The notes: a model not told the origin generated them from the letters alone. Shown: positions 18,134-26,726, counted from the stretch's first letter. The stretch: 64,000 bases of DNA from Lachnospiraceae bacterium (GCA_017427775.1 JAFRSD010000019.1:1-64000), one strand, 5' to 3'. Made by a program: numbers and translations.

Positions 18134-20059
18134 TTAGTTTTCTTTCGGAAGATCACGAATGATCTTCCTTGTTGCACGACGGGCATTCTTCTCCTCGTAC
18201 ATGCGGTCGTCGCTGATGGTCATCCACTCGCCGAGCGTGCGGTTCTCCTTCGCGTCGACAATAACGTATCCGAAGCTGGCCTGAACGATATAAGGCCGTC
18301 CGGAACGGTTGTTGTAATCATCCAAAAATGCTCTGAAGCGGTTCCGGTACTCAAGTACCATCTCCTCGCTGTAATTGAGCGCGATCATCTGAAACTCGTC
18401 GCCGCCGACACGGAAGCACAGTTCTCCCGCAAAGCAGGCCGCAGACATCGCATTGGCAATCGCCTTGAGCGCAAGGTCTCCGTACATATGTCCGAAGGTA
18501 TCGTTAATGTCCTTAAGGCCGTCCATGTCAATTCCGACAATGGCCATCGGCTGACGCTTCCGAATTGCCGCCTCGTACAGGGCTTCGCACTTCTGCTCGA
18601 AACCGCGACGGTTCGAAAGACCCGTCAGAACATCGCTGACATACAGCTGACGCAATTCCGTGATCAGCGCTTCCTTCTTCATATTGGAGCGGATTTCCTC
18701 AAGCGCCGTACAGATATTCGTAATAAAGCACTGGAAGAACAGGTTCGGAACACTGTCCTTGCTGAAGGACATAACGCCGTACCCGAGACATGCATCGTGA
18801 TAATGAAGCGGCACGATGTAGTAGCCGCACGGATCCTCGCTGACATATTCCTCCGGCAGTATCTCGCCGATCTCAAAAACATGGTCCACATGTCCGAGAA
18901 GCCGGTTCTCACGGATTGCCGTACGAAGATGCATCATCGGCGTAAAACCTTTGAATTCCTCAGGCTCCTGCGTCCGCCAGTCGTAATCATTCAGGATCAC
19001 ATAGAAGTCCCTGATATTCTCATTGATGTTGGCAAATGCGTAGATAACGTTGTTCAGCTCATCAACATCCTTCGCTTTCTCGGCATTGATGCTCATGAAC
19101 ATGGACTGCATCAGATAGTTTCTCGACCGCTGGTCCGCGTCGAAATATCTGCGTACGGATTTCTCGAACTGGAATGAGTTCCTCGAGCCGCAGCCGCAGG
19201 ATTCACGGATCACGGCATGGCTCGCAATATACGTGATCTCCGGAACCTTTTCGCCTTCCTCGAGCAGCCGCACGGCCTCTACCGCGCGCTCCGCCATCTC
19301 CCGCACATTTACACGCACCGACGTGAGCGTCGGCACCGTGGCATCCGTTTCCGATATATCGTCAAATCCTGTTACCGCAATATCCTGCGGTACGCGGATT
19401 CCGCGTTTCTGCAGTTCGTTGATGACCGAGATCGCCATATAGTCGTTGGCGCATACGATCACTTCAGGCCATTTTCTGCGACCGGTAAGCAGATAATCAA
19501 GCGCTCCCGGTCCGGCATCACGCCAGAAGTTTCCGTAATAAATGTCCTCCGGATCGATCTCCAGCCCGTGCGCACCCATGACGCGAAGGAAGCATTCCAG
19601 ACGGTTCTGCGCGTCAATATGCTCTTTCGGGCCGCTGACATAACAGAAATCCTTATAACCGTGCTCTTCGATCAGATGCGTGGTGATTGCTTCCATTGAG
19701 TTATGGTCATCTACCAGAACGTTGCTGACGCCTTCCACATAACGTCGCACGCTGACCACCGGACACGTGGCATTGGCCCGGACAAGCGCCAGAATCTTCT
19801 CCGCAACGGAATGCGTTTCAAACGTATCAATCGCCAGAATGATACCGTTCATCTTTGAAAAATCGGGCAAATCCGTAATGTATGCCTCACCGATATCATA
19901 TGCTTCGTTATTTCCGTACTTGCCGAAGCAGGAATATACAAGGGCATAGTATCCGTATTCACGCGCTTTGGATACCAGGCGGCTGAGCAGGGTATACTGG
20001 TACTCAGCCGAACTGCGCGATATAAGTATCGCTATTTTCTTCTTCTGCCCAAGATTCAT
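18134..20059 (-). CDS. LacI-type sugar-sensor domain fused to GGDEF diguanylate cyclase
   Basis: The 641-aa protein starts directly with a periplasmic-binding-protein/LacI-like ligand domain (about 5-290, including VTGFDDISETDATVPTLTSV) but without the DNA-binding helix-turn-helix. A linker with CGCGSRN and a GAF-like middle region leads to a GGDEF domain with intact RVGGDEF at about 550-556. No RxxD inhibitory site is visible five residues before GGDEF. There is no signal peptide, so the sensor is cytosolic. I infer that a sugar, plausibly galactose-related given galK downstream, tunes c-di-GMP synthesis. It has its own predicted promoter at 20137-20165. Confidence 0.9.
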   Translation of the reverse strand: MNLGQKKKIAILISRSSAEYQYTLLSRLVSKAREYGYYALVYSCFGKYGNNEAYDIGEAYITDLPDFSKMNGIILAIDTFETHSVAEKILALVRANATCPVVSVRRYVEGVSNVLVDDHNSMEAITTHLIEEHGYKDFCYVSGPKEHIDAQNRLECFLRVMGAHGLEIDPEDIYYGNFWRDAGPGALDYLLTGRRKWPEVIVCANDYMAISVINELQKRGIRVPQDIAVTGFDDISETDATVPTLTSVRVNVREMAERAVEAVRLLEEGEKVPEITYIASHAVIRESCGCGSRNSFQFEKSVRRYFDADQRSRNYLMQSMFMSINAEKAKDVDELNNVIYAFANINENIRDFYVILNDYDWRTQEPEEFKGFTPMMHLRTAIRENRLLGHVDHVFEIGEILPEEYVSEDPCGYYIVPLHYHDACLGYGVMSFSKDSVPNLFFQCFITNICTALEEIRSNMKKEALITELRQLYVSDVLTGLSNRRGFEQKCEALYEAAIRKRQPMAIVGIDMDGLKDINDTFGHMYGDLALKAIANAMSAACFAGELCFRVGGDEFQMIALNYSEEMVLEYRNRFRAFLDDYNNRSGRPYIVQASFGYVIVDAKENRTLGEWMTISDDRMYEEKNARRATRKIIRDLPKEN

Positions 20060-20104
20060 AAATCCCTCCGTCTGTAATTCGCCGACAAGGTTTCAAACGA
20101 TGGA

Positions 20105-20126
20105 AATATGCAAAACGATGCATATT
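20105..20126. promoter_or_regulatory. Inverted repeat, candidate operator
   Basis: AATATGC (20105-20111) and GCATATT (20120-20126) form a perfect 7-base inverted repeat with an 8-base spacer. It lies just downstream of the predicted start of the sensor/GGDEF transcript and is suited to repressor binding. The cognate regulator is unknown. Confidence 0.4.
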
Positions 20127-20136
20127 CTCACAATAC

Positions 20137-20165
20137 ATTTTACTATGGAAGGCGGTAAAATACAA
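20137..20165 (-). promoter_or_regulatory. Predicted promoter of the sensor-GGDEF/galK operon
   Basis: On the minus strand TTGTAT (20160-20165) and TAAAAT (20137-20142) are 17 bases apart, about 78 bases before the coding start. Confidence 0.5.
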
Positions 20166-20181
20166 CTTTAAAAACAAAATT

Positions 20182-20210
20182 TTTACAGTTTTTTGCAATA
20201 AAAGTATACA
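20182..20210 (+). promoter_or_regulatory. Predicted promoter of tadA
   Basis: TTTACA (20182-20187), a 17-base spacer and TATACA (20205-20210) form a promoter-like element. A second TATACT at 20228-20233 could serve a tandem start. The divergent sensor/GGDEF promoter lies directly on the other side. Confidence 0.5.
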
Positions 20211-20268
20211 TTTTGGGTTCGCGATGGTATACTGTGGTAAAAAAATATGTTGACAAAGAGGTATTCCT

Positions 20269-20781
20269 TTGCTTACGCAGGTTCGTGATGATCAATACTA
20301 CATGAAAAAAGCCCTTCATCAGGCTGACCGGGCGGCTGCGCTCGGGGAAGTCCCGATCGGCTGTGTAATATTATACGAAGGCCGCATTATCGGAAGGGGC
20401 TTCAACCGCCGCAAAACGCAACACACAACGCTGGCGCACGCCGAGATTACCGCCATCCGGCAGGCATGCCGCGTAATCGGTGACTGGCGTCTCGAAGGCT
20501 GCACGATGTATGTGACATTGGAGCCTTGCCAGATGTGTGCCGGCGCCATTGTCCAGTCCCGCCTTGACCGTGTAGTTATCGGCACGGACAACCCGAAGGC
20601 GGGCTGCGCAGGTTCCATTCTGAACCTCTTGCAGATGAAAGAATTTAATCACCAGGTTGAGATCACGCGTGGTATAATGAAAGAGGAATGCAGCGCTGTG
20701 CTGCAGGATTTCTTCCGCGATATGCGGGCCCGCGAGCAGGCGCGCAAAGATGCGCAGAACGGGCTGACTGACGCGGAATAA
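20269..20781 (+). CDS. tadA: tRNA-specific adenosine deaminase TadA
   Basis: TadA converts adenosine 34 to inosine in tRNA-Arg(ACG). The zinc-binding HAEITAI, with the catalytic Glu, and PCQMCAGAI are canonical, and GEVPIGCVI and TDNPKAGCAGS match the family. The 170-aa frame starts with TTG at 20269, preceded by AGAGG at good spacing. The next ATG (MKKALHQ) has no ribosome binding site. A NrdG2-like activase follows about 20 bases downstream, suggesting a two-gene transcript. Confidence 0.95.
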   Translation: MLTQVRDDQYYMKKALHQADRAAALGEVPIGCVILYEGRIIGRGFNRRKTQHTTLAHAEITAIRQACRVIGDWRLEGCTMYVTLEPCQMCAGAIVQSRLDRVVIGTDNPKAGCAGSILNLLQMKEFNHQVEITRGIMKEECSAVLQDFFRDMRAREQARKDAQNGLTDAE

Positions 20782-20802
20782 GCGTTGTATCGGAGGTGTA
20801 TG

Positions 20803-21501
20803 ATGCAGATTCACGGCTTACAAAAGCTGACACTGTTGGATTTTCCGGGACATATTGCCTGCACGGTATTCACCGGCGGCTGTAATTTCCGCTGTCCATT
20901 CTGTCACAATTCAGGATTGGTACTGGCGCCCGAAAAGGCACCGATGATTTCCGAAGAAGAGTTTTTCACATTTCTCGACCATCGCAAGGGGCGGCTGGAA
21001 GGTGTCGCGATCACAGGCGGAGAACCGACCATTCAGGCGGATCTGCCGGAATTCATCCGGAAAGTCCGTGAGAAAGGATTTGCCGTCAAATTAGACACCA
21101 ACGGCCAGAATCCCGACATGCTGGGCGCTCTTCTTTCCGAGGATCTCCTCAGTTATGTTGCCATGGACATCAAGAACAGCCGGGATCGTTACGGCGAAAC
21201 CATCGGCATTCCGGATTTCCGGACCGACCGCGTCGAACAAAGCGTTAAGCTACTGATGGAAAGCGGCATCCGTTACGAATTTCGGACAACACTGATGGCA
21301 GAGCTGCACGACGACACTTCCATGGAAGCCATAGGGCAATGGATCCGGGGTGCCAAGGCCTACTATCTGCAGTCCTACCGTGATTCCGAGGAAATTATGG
21401 TTCCCGGACGTTTCCACGCCCCCTCTAAAGAAACCGTTGAACGGTTCCGGGAGATTGTGCACCCGTATGTACCGTCGGTTTCGATCCGCGGGATTGATTG
21501 A
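20803..21501 (+). CDS. Radical SAM activase, NrdG2-type (anaerobic ribonucleotide reductase activating protein)
   Basis: The protein (232 aa) binds a 4Fe-4S cluster through CNFRCPFC and cleaves SAM to make a glycyl radical on a partner. The N-terminal LTLLDFPGHIACTVFTGGC and GVAITGGEPT are typical of the NrdG2/PflA family. The start was set at the second of two adjacent ATGs because GGAGG (20792-20796) is 6 bases from it and only 3 from the first. No reductase or glycyl-radical enzyme is adjacent, so the partner cannot be named from context. Strong terminator downstream. Confidence 0.88.
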   Translation: MQIHGLQKLTLLDFPGHIACTVFTGGCNFRCPFCHNSGLVLAPEKAPMISEEEFFTFLDHRKGRLEGVAITGGEPTIQADLPEFIRKVREKGFAVKLDTNGQNPDMLGALLSEDLLSYVAMDIKNSRDRYGETIGIPDFRTDRVEQSVKLLMESGIRYEFRTTLMAELHDDTSMEAIGQWIRGAKAYYLQSYRDSEEIMVPGRFHAPSKETVERFREIVHPYVPSVSIRGID

Positions 21502-21504
21502 TAT

Positions 21505-21570
21505 AAAAAGGCTGCTTGCCGTCGGAGGAAGATATCCTTCCCTCCGGCCGCAGCAGCCTTTATTCTTGTC
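21505..21570. terminator. Bidirectional terminator after tadA/nrdG2
   Basis: AAGGCTGC (21508-21515) pairs with GCAGCCTT (21553-21560), with an inner GGAGG/CCTCC stem. It is flanked by TATTCTT on the plus strand and AAAAA on the other side, so it could also end the minus-strand permease gene at 21624. Confidence 0.8.
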
Positions 21571-21623
21571 TTATATTCCCAGTCCCACTCTGAGACCGGA
21601 CATTTCATTTTCCATTGCTTATC

Positions 21624-23057
21624 TTAACAGTTCTTAATATCCGAACCGATACGGTCGTCCTTCACAGGGACCGCTTCGGCCTTGAGCCGGGCAGCCTCTA
21701 TGCTGTTCTGTACAAGAACGGCTCCCGGTGTCGAGATGTAACTCTCCGTCTCTTTCGGAAGATGTTTCTCCTCAAGTCTTACCTCAAGGAAAGATTTCAT
21801 GATGGAATATACGAGGGCAAACGTGGGAACCGCGATCAGCATTCCGAGAATACCCCAGAGGTTCGAGAACAGCGTACATGCAAGCAGTACGTAAATCGGC
21901 TTCATGCCGACTTTCTTTCCGACAATGTGCGGATCAAGATAGTTTCCGTCGAACTGCTGCAGCACAAGAATGAATCCCGCGAATACCAATCCGTGCACCG
22001 GGTTGGCGCAGAAGATCAGGAACGCGCACGGGATACCGCCGATGAACGGTCCGAAGAACGGAATCACGTTCGTAACGCCGATGATGATGCTGACCAGTCC
22101 TTTATACTGTGCGATGCCATCGAAGAAGAGTCCGAGAATGTTCGTACCGATAAAACAGAGCATACCGATTACGGCCGAGTCAAGAATCTTTCCGAGGATT
22201 GCCGTCGAGAAGATGCCATTTGCCTTGTGAAGTGTCTGAACGGTAACCTTTGCGGTCTTCTTCGGGAAGACGGCAAATATGATCTTCTTCACGAGACCGA
22301 TCAGGTATTCCTTATCCTTCATCATGTAGATTGCGAAGATCAAACCGATCAAAAGGTTAAAGAGCACCCGGAGGATAGCCTTCAGACTGTCCGTAACCAG
22401 CTTGGCGGACGTCGAAATAATGGAAGTCAGACGGTCCTGCAGGAAGTTCTTCAAGCTCTCCGTCGAACTCTCAATGATAGGCTGGAAAGTTTCTTTAATT
22501 GTCTCATTCTTGGAAATCAGTTTCTCCAACGAGTCACGCGTCGTCTCTGCGTAGGAAGGAACGTTATTCAGCAGGGTTTCGATACTGGCTGTAAACTCGG
22601 GAATAATGGCTACCAGCAAGAGCGTGATCATGGCAAGAACCAGAACCACCGTGATCAGAATGGCAAACCCGCGGCTATGGCTCCGGACACGGCTTTCCTT
22701 CTGCTCCGGCGTTTCGCCTTTCCGCCCTTTCCGGGACAGTCCCCAGCGGATGAATACCCGCTCAATCAGACGAACAAGCGGATTCATCAGGAATGCGATA
22801 CAAAAGCCCCAGATAGCGGGAGCAAGAGCTTTTGTTACCGACCTCAGCGCGTGTGCCATGGTCGGAAGTCCGTGAAGCAGGTAATAAAAGATCAAGGCCC
22901 CGGCAAGCACCAGGAACGCGGCAGTCGCCTGTCCTTGATACTTTCCGGCGTCTTTCATTCCGCCGAATAGGCCTTTCTTTTTACCCCGCGTTTCCTCGGC
23001 AGGCTCAGTGTCCTGCACGGTCACTTCCGGATTGTCCTGCACTTTGTTCTCTTCCAT
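21624..23057 (-). CDS. AI-2E family transporter (PerM-like)
   Basis: This 477-aa polytopic membrane protein belongs to the AI-2 exporter/PerM family. It has an acidic cytosolic N-terminus, several hydrophobic segments (for example AFLVLAGALIFYYLLH and FAILITVVLVLAMITLLLV) and a long amphipathic central domain. The conserved VIPFFGPFIGGIP region and the LDPHIVGKKVG stretch define the family. Substrates differ among members (autoinducer-2, or ions by antiport) and cannot be decided here. The long open frame on the opposite strand over the same interval is a codon shadow. Confidence 0.9.
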   Translation of the reverse strand: MEENKVQDNPEVTVQDTEPAEETRGKKKGLFGGMKDAGKYQGQATAAFLVLAGALIFYYLLHGLPTMAHALRSVTKALAPAIWGFCIAFLMNPLVRLIERVFIRWGLSRKGRKGETPEQKESRVRSHSRGFAILITVVLVLAMITLLLVAIIPEFTASIETLLNNVPSYAETTRDSLEKLISKNETIKETFQPIIESSTESLKNFLQDRLTSIISTSAKLVTDSLKAILRVLFNLLIGLIFAIYMMKDKEYLIGLVKKIIFAVFPKKTAKVTVQTLHKANGIFSTAILGKILDSAVIGMLCFIGTNILGLFFDGIAQYKGLVSIIIGVTNVIPFFGPFIGGIPCAFLIFCANPVHGLVFAGFILVLQQFDGNYLDPHIVGKKVGMKPIYVLLACTLFSNLWGILGMLIAVPTFALVYSIMKSFLEVRLEEKHLPKETESYISTPGAVLVQNSIEAARLKAEAVPVKDDRIGSDIKNC

Positions 23058-23104
23058 GATTTCCTCCCAGAATCAAGTCGACCGAAACAAATGTCATGCG
23101 GGCC

Positions 23105-23752
23105 TTATGCCCAAGGGTTGGCCTCATCGGCCGTCCGGACTCCCATCAGAAGTCCCTGCCATGTATGAATGAACCATTCTCCCGTGGAGGGCTTGGTCCG
23201 AAGCGTTACTTTGCGGTCATTGTCCGCACCGCCGCTCGGGATATACAGGCTGATATAACCGTCTTTCTGATTGTCATAACTGTACGGATTATCGTGAACC
23301 GTTACCGTATACGGAAAAGAAGGCGTATAGTTGTTCTGCGGGGTGGCGCCCTTGAAATATGATTTCACGGTATATTTTGCACTCTCCATGAACTGCGTCT
23401 TGATCAGCTGCCGGTCACGAACCGCCACATCGTCCGGTCCGTTCAGATAATCCATCATCCGTACGCATTCGTCCGGGTTGTCCGCGTAAACATTGAGCGC
23501 AAGAACCGCCAACGCCGCGGTCTCAAAAGGATCCTGCGGGTTCTTCTGGAATACCTTCAGTTCCTCAACCGTGGTCGGAAGCAGATCATAGGTAAACTCC
23601 CTCTCATTCGCGCGGTAATTGTTCTTCGCGTTCTGTACGATATTGTTGGCGATATCGTTCGTCGCGTTTTGAACCGCGCGGCGCTCCCGATAATTTACCT
23701 CGCTTTTGATAATCTCACTCGTTCTTTTGATAATGTCGCCGAATAAGCCCAT
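23105..23752 (-). CDS. Unknown protein downstream of the YdjGHI-like module
   Basis: A 215-aa protein I do not recognise with certainty. The start was placed at the ATG giving MGLFGDIIKRTSE because AAAGGAG lies 5 bases before it. The N-terminus is helical and charged (IIKSEVNYRERRAVQNA). The C-terminal half is beta-rich with aromatic residues (TGEWFIHTWQGLLMGVR) and looks like a small globular domain. There is no signal or membrane span. It follows the SPFH protein gene with a hairpin between them, so it may be a soluble partner of that module, perhaps expressed at a lower level. Confidence 0.75.
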   Translation of the reverse strand: MGLFGDIIKRTSEIIKSEVNYRERRAVQNATNDIANNIVQNAKNNYRANEREFTYDLLPTTVEELKVFQKNPQDPFETAALAVLALNVYADNPDECVRMMDYLNGPDDVAVRDRQLIKTQFMESAKYTVKSYFKGATPQNNYTPSFPYTVTVHDNPYSYDNQKDGYISLYIPSGGADNDRKVTLRTKPSTGEWFIHTWQGLLMGVRTADEANPWA

Positions 23753-23796
23753 AAAGGCTCCTTTCACGTCTCGTAAATGAAAAACAAGGGAACGAA

Positions 23797-23819
23797 CCGG
23801 TCAGGCAGCGCCTGACCGG
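23797..23819 (-). terminator. Intercistronic hairpin (partial terminator)
   Basis: CCGGTCAGGC and GCCTGACCGG form a perfect 10-bp stem with a 3-base loop in the gap between the SPFH gene and the next gene on the minus strand. The tail is only moderately T-rich, so it may attenuate or protect the RNA rather than end it fully. Confidence 0.5.
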
Positions 23820-23845
23820 ATGTCCCGTATAGTCTGATTTTTATC

Positions 23846-25138
23846 TTATACCATCGGCTTGCCGCACTGCGGGCAGAACTTCACGGCAGTCCCTTCGGGT
23901 GCCTGATAACCGCAGTTACCGCAGATAAGCTTCTTTGCTTCGGGCTTCTTCGTACCGCAGTTCGTGCAGAAGTTGCCGGTTACTTCGTTGCCGCACTCAG
24001 GGCACTTCCAGCTGCCTGCCGGAGCGGGCTTTTTCGTGCCGCAGTTCGTGCAGAAGTTGCCGGTCGCAACCGTACCGCACTCAGGACACTTCCAACCGTC
24101 TGCGGGTGCCTGCGGAGCCTGCTGCTGAGGCTGGGAAGCATACAGATTGGCAACGCCCTGTGCGCCGCCGCCGATACCGTTAACCATGCCAACGCCCATA
24201 AGGCCGTTTACGGCACCGTTCTGGTTCTTCGCAGCTGCAACAATTGCTTCCGCCTGGGATCCTACGGTAACGGCAATGCCCATCGAAGGATCACGATACA
24301 TAGCGTTCTTCTGAGCCGTCTTGATCATCTCGGCGTCTTCCTCAGGAAGCGTAACGGTTCCGAGTGCTACGTTAACAACGGTCAGGCCGCGGAAGCTGCC
24401 CCATTTGGCGGAAAGTGCCTCGTTCATGGCAACCTCAAGGTCGGTGTTGTGAGCGATGATCTGGTTCGGACGAAGCTCCATCTCGGAAAGTTTAGCAAGA
24501 GCGGGCTGCAAAGCACTGATGAACTCGGTCTTCAGCATATTGTCAAGCTCGGAGCGGCGATACTCGCCGGAAACATTTCCGCATACGTTCGTATAGAAAA
24601 GAAGCGGGTCAGCGATACGATAGGAATAAACGCCTGCGCAACGCAGGGATACATCTACGTCAAGGCCGATCTTGGAATCCACAACACGGAACGGAACCGG
24701 GTTCGGGGTGCCGAATTTGTTGTCCAGGATTTCCTTGGTGTTGAAGTAGTAAACTCTCTGATCCTTGCCGGTGTCGCCGCCGTATGCGAAACGCTTACCG
24801 ATCGTCTTAAAGGTGTTCAGAATGCCCTGGCCGAGGCCGCCGGTGAAGATACTGGGCTCCGTCGAGGAATCCCATGTGAACTGTCCGGGTTCTGCACAGA
24901 ACTCAACTACCTTGCCCTGCTCAACGATGATCATTGCCTGGCCGTCCGCAACAGCGATGCCGGATCCGTTGGAAATGATGTTGTCGTTGCCCTTCGTATT
25001 GGAGGAACGGCTGCCGATCTGCTTCTGTCCCTTTGTTACAAGAACATCCTTGTCCATAGCCTCGCAATAGAAGAATTCCTTCCACTGATCCGCGAGCGTT
25101 CCGCCTGCTGCTCCCAATAATGCTTTAATCAGTCCCAT
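23846..25138 (-). CDS. SPFH-domain protein with tandem zinc ribbons (YdjI-like)
   Basis: This 430-aa protein resembles Bacillus YdjI, an SPFH/'virion core' protein that sits at the membrane with YdjG and YdjH. The N-terminal 300 residues carry the SPFH fold (for example GLDVDVSLRCAGVYSYRIAD). A Gly/Ala/Gln linker then leads to three zinc ribbons. The first two are near-identical tandem copies (WKCPECG...GNFCTNCGTKKP), and the third ends in KFCPQCGKPMV. The internal repeat (about 23935-24100) indicates recent duplication. It follows the YdjH-like gene by 30 bases in one operon. A role in membrane-stress or microdomain organisation is inferred from the Bacillus relatives. Confidence 0.85.
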   Translation of the reverse strand: MGLIKALLGAAGGTLADQWKEFFYCEAMDKDVLVTKGQKQIGSRSSNTKGNDNIISNGSGIAVADGQAMIIVEQGKVVEFCAEPGQFTWDSSTEPSIFTGGLGQGILNTFKTIGKRFAYGGDTGKDQRVYYFNTKEILDNKFGTPNPVPFRVVDSKIGLDVDVSLRCAGVYSYRIADPLLFYTNVCGNVSGEYRRSELDNMLKTEFISALQPALAKLSEMELRPNQIIAHNTDLEVAMNEALSAKWGSFRGLTVVNVALGTVTLPEEDAEMIKTAQKNAMYRDPSMGIAVTVGSQAEAIVAAAKNQNGAVNGLMGVGMVNGIGGGAQGVANLYASQPQQQAPQAPADGWKCPECGTVATGNFCTNCGTKKPAPAGSWKCPECGNEVTGNFCTNCGTKKPEAKKLICGNCGYQAPEGTAVKFCPQCGKPMV

Positions 25139-25168
25139 AGTAAATAACTCCTTTCAATTATTCAAACC

Positions 25169-25570
25169 TCAGTTTGATTTTCTCGTTCGTTTTTCTTCCT
25201 CTCTGAGGAAACGGTCCTCGCTCACCTGCAGGACAAATGAGTCTTTTATGACATAGTCCTTTGCATTTGAGGATTTCCTTATATTCTTCATGCCGCTGGT
25301 CATGATGCCGACGGTGATCGCCGCCGCGATCAGGCCGATGACTGCAGCAATGAGGAATTTCTTGATATAATAACCGGCCGTCGGAGAATCCGAACTCTTC
25401 ATGTCATCTTCCGTAACCTTGTCGGGGATCTCAACTCTTGCGAGATCTTTCTGCACAACGGTAAAGCTGACGCCGGTCTTTTGTGCCGCCTTCGCGGCAG
25501 GTTTGTGGAATACGAAGATTCCCGCCATGAGGAGCAGAACGGGGATCAATAACAGAATACGCTTCTTCAT
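25169..25570 (-). CDS. Short YdjH-like membrane protein lacking the TPM domain
   Basis: This 133-aa protein has an N-terminal signal/anchor (residues 5-21), a short extracytoplasmic stretch of about 50 residues, a transmembrane helix (about 70-92) and a cytosolic tail. The tail (MKNIRKSSNAKDYV...DRFLREEEKRTRK) resembles the C-terminus of YdjH/TPM-domain proteins. The roughly 130-residue TPM domain normally present between anchor and helix is absent. Position between YdjG- and YdjI-like genes supports the assignment. The protein is either a reduced form or a degenerate copy; the frame is intact and well spaced, which favours a functional short form. Confidence 0.7.
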   Translation of the reverse strand: MKKRILLLIPVLLLMAGIFVFHKPAAKAAQKTGVSFTVVQKDLARVEIPDKVTEDDMKSSDSPTAGYYIKKFLIAAVIGLIAAAITVGIMTSGMKNIRKSSNAKDYVIKDSFVLQVSEDRFLREEEKRTRKSN

Positions 25571-25580
25571 CCCGTGCCTC

Positions 25581-26645
25581 CTATAATAAACTCAAAATCG
25601 TTCCGAGGATCACCGTAACGGCTCCGAAGATTCCCCAGAAGTAAGCTCTTCTGCGCTGCTTGCTGACCGGAAGTTCGCCGACCATCTTACCGGTCTGGCC
25701 GTTGATCGCGTACCGGTAATCTTTCCCGCCGTACTTACAGTTGATAATGTAAACCGGCAGCAGTACATACTTGACCGACGGATTCGAAACATATAACGAC
25801 TTCTTCGTATCATGCACTTCGGAATAGTCTCGCGTGGTTTCGCGGAACCGCTCCACCGTACTTGCCTTCATCAATTCCTCCGCGCGCGGAACGCTGTCAT
25901 CCGGATCCTGGTCAAAGCGGTCCGCCAGATAACCCGAAAGATACGCCGTCTGAAAATCCGTCAGCTCCTCGAAGCGGTACGGCCCGATCGACTCCATCAT
26001 CGCATCGTCCATCTTCACGGCTCCGTCCACCGGAACGTTCTTAAAAGAAAGCTGTCCGCCCCGCTCAAGCGAGTAGTACTTGGTCTCTTCCACGCGGTAA
26101 TTGCCGTCATCGTAACGGGATACTTTCTTCGCGTCAAATTCGACCATGCCGTTTACGGTTCCGTCAAAAAGCCAGAACGGAACGTAAATTCCCTGAACAT
26201 CGTTCACCCTCTTGTTGGTGAAGAAATCTCTCGGCAGAAGCTTCTTACCTTTTCCGAAGTTCGCGACAATCTGCTTCATCTGCTCCTTTGTGACTTTGAA
26301 CGGGATCACGCCGTTCGGACGGAGTCCTCCGTCAAACGCGTCGTTGATCACCACTTCGCTGTCGCAGTACGGGCAGTGGGTCGCAGCCGTCGTACCGTCG
26401 GTCAGGATCTCGGCCCCGCAGGATTTACAGATGTAAACTTTGGTTGCCGCGTCCGTGTTGGCCTGAAGGCCTGCCTTATAGTTTCCCCAGCTGAAGGTGG
26501 ATTGCGGATCCGCGCCCCGCACGGCTGCTTCCATTTCGGCTACTTCGTAGGTGTTGCCGCAGGCAGAGCATTCAAGCTTTCCGCTGGCCGCTCCGTACTG
26601 AAGCGCCGTGCCGCAAGCCGGGCACTTATAAAATGTGTTATCCAT
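25581..26645 (-). CDS. YdjG-like zinc-ribbon membrane protein
   Basis: This 354-aa protein has two N-terminal zinc ribbons (CPACG...CSACG and CKSCG...CPYC), a long central domain with VIPFKVTKEQM and YVPFWLFDG, and a single C-terminal membrane helix (FWGIFGAVTVILGTILSLL). This is the layout of Bacillus YdjG. I chose the ATG giving MDNTFYK, preceded by GGGAGAAGGAGG; a TTG 11 codons upstream is the alternative. It is the first gene of the YdjG-YdjH-YdjI run and is driven by a good promoter at 26698-26726. Confidence 0.85.
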   Translation of the reverse strand: MDNTFYKCPACGTALQYGAASGKLECSACGNTYEVAEMEAAVRGADPQSTFSWGNYKAGLQANTDAATKVYICKSCGAEILTDGTTAATHCPYCDSEVVINDAFDGGLRPNGVIPFKVTKEQMKQIVANFGKGKKLLPRDFFTNKRVNDVQGIYVPFWLFDGTVNGMVEFDAKKVSRYDDGNYRVEETKYYSLERGGQLSFKNVPVDGAVKMDDAMMESIGPYRFEELTDFQTAYLSGYLADRFDQDPDDSVPRAEELMKASTVERFRETTRDYSEVHDTKKSLYVSNPSVKYVLLPVYIINCKYGGKDYRYAINGQTGKMVGELPVSKQRRRAYFWGIFGAVTVILGTILSLL

Positions 26646-26697
26646 CCTCCTTCTCCCTTTTCCCGATAATTCGCGCAATCGGGTTTATAGTAAGTCT

Positions 26698-26726
26698 ATT
26701 TTACCATGCATCCTATAAGAATTCAA
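26698..26726 (-). promoter_or_regulatory. Promoter of the YdjGHI-like operon
   Basis: On the minus strand TTGAAT (26721-26726), a 17-base spacer and TAAAAT (26698-26703) form a sigma-A-type promoter about 50 bases before the YdjG-like start. Confidence 0.6.

Noticed and set aside
21615-22970. Long plus-strand open frame (about 450 codons) opposite the AI-2E permease
   Set aside because: Charged, low-hydrophobicity shadow of a membrane-protein gene with strong family motifs on the minus strand; no ribosome site.
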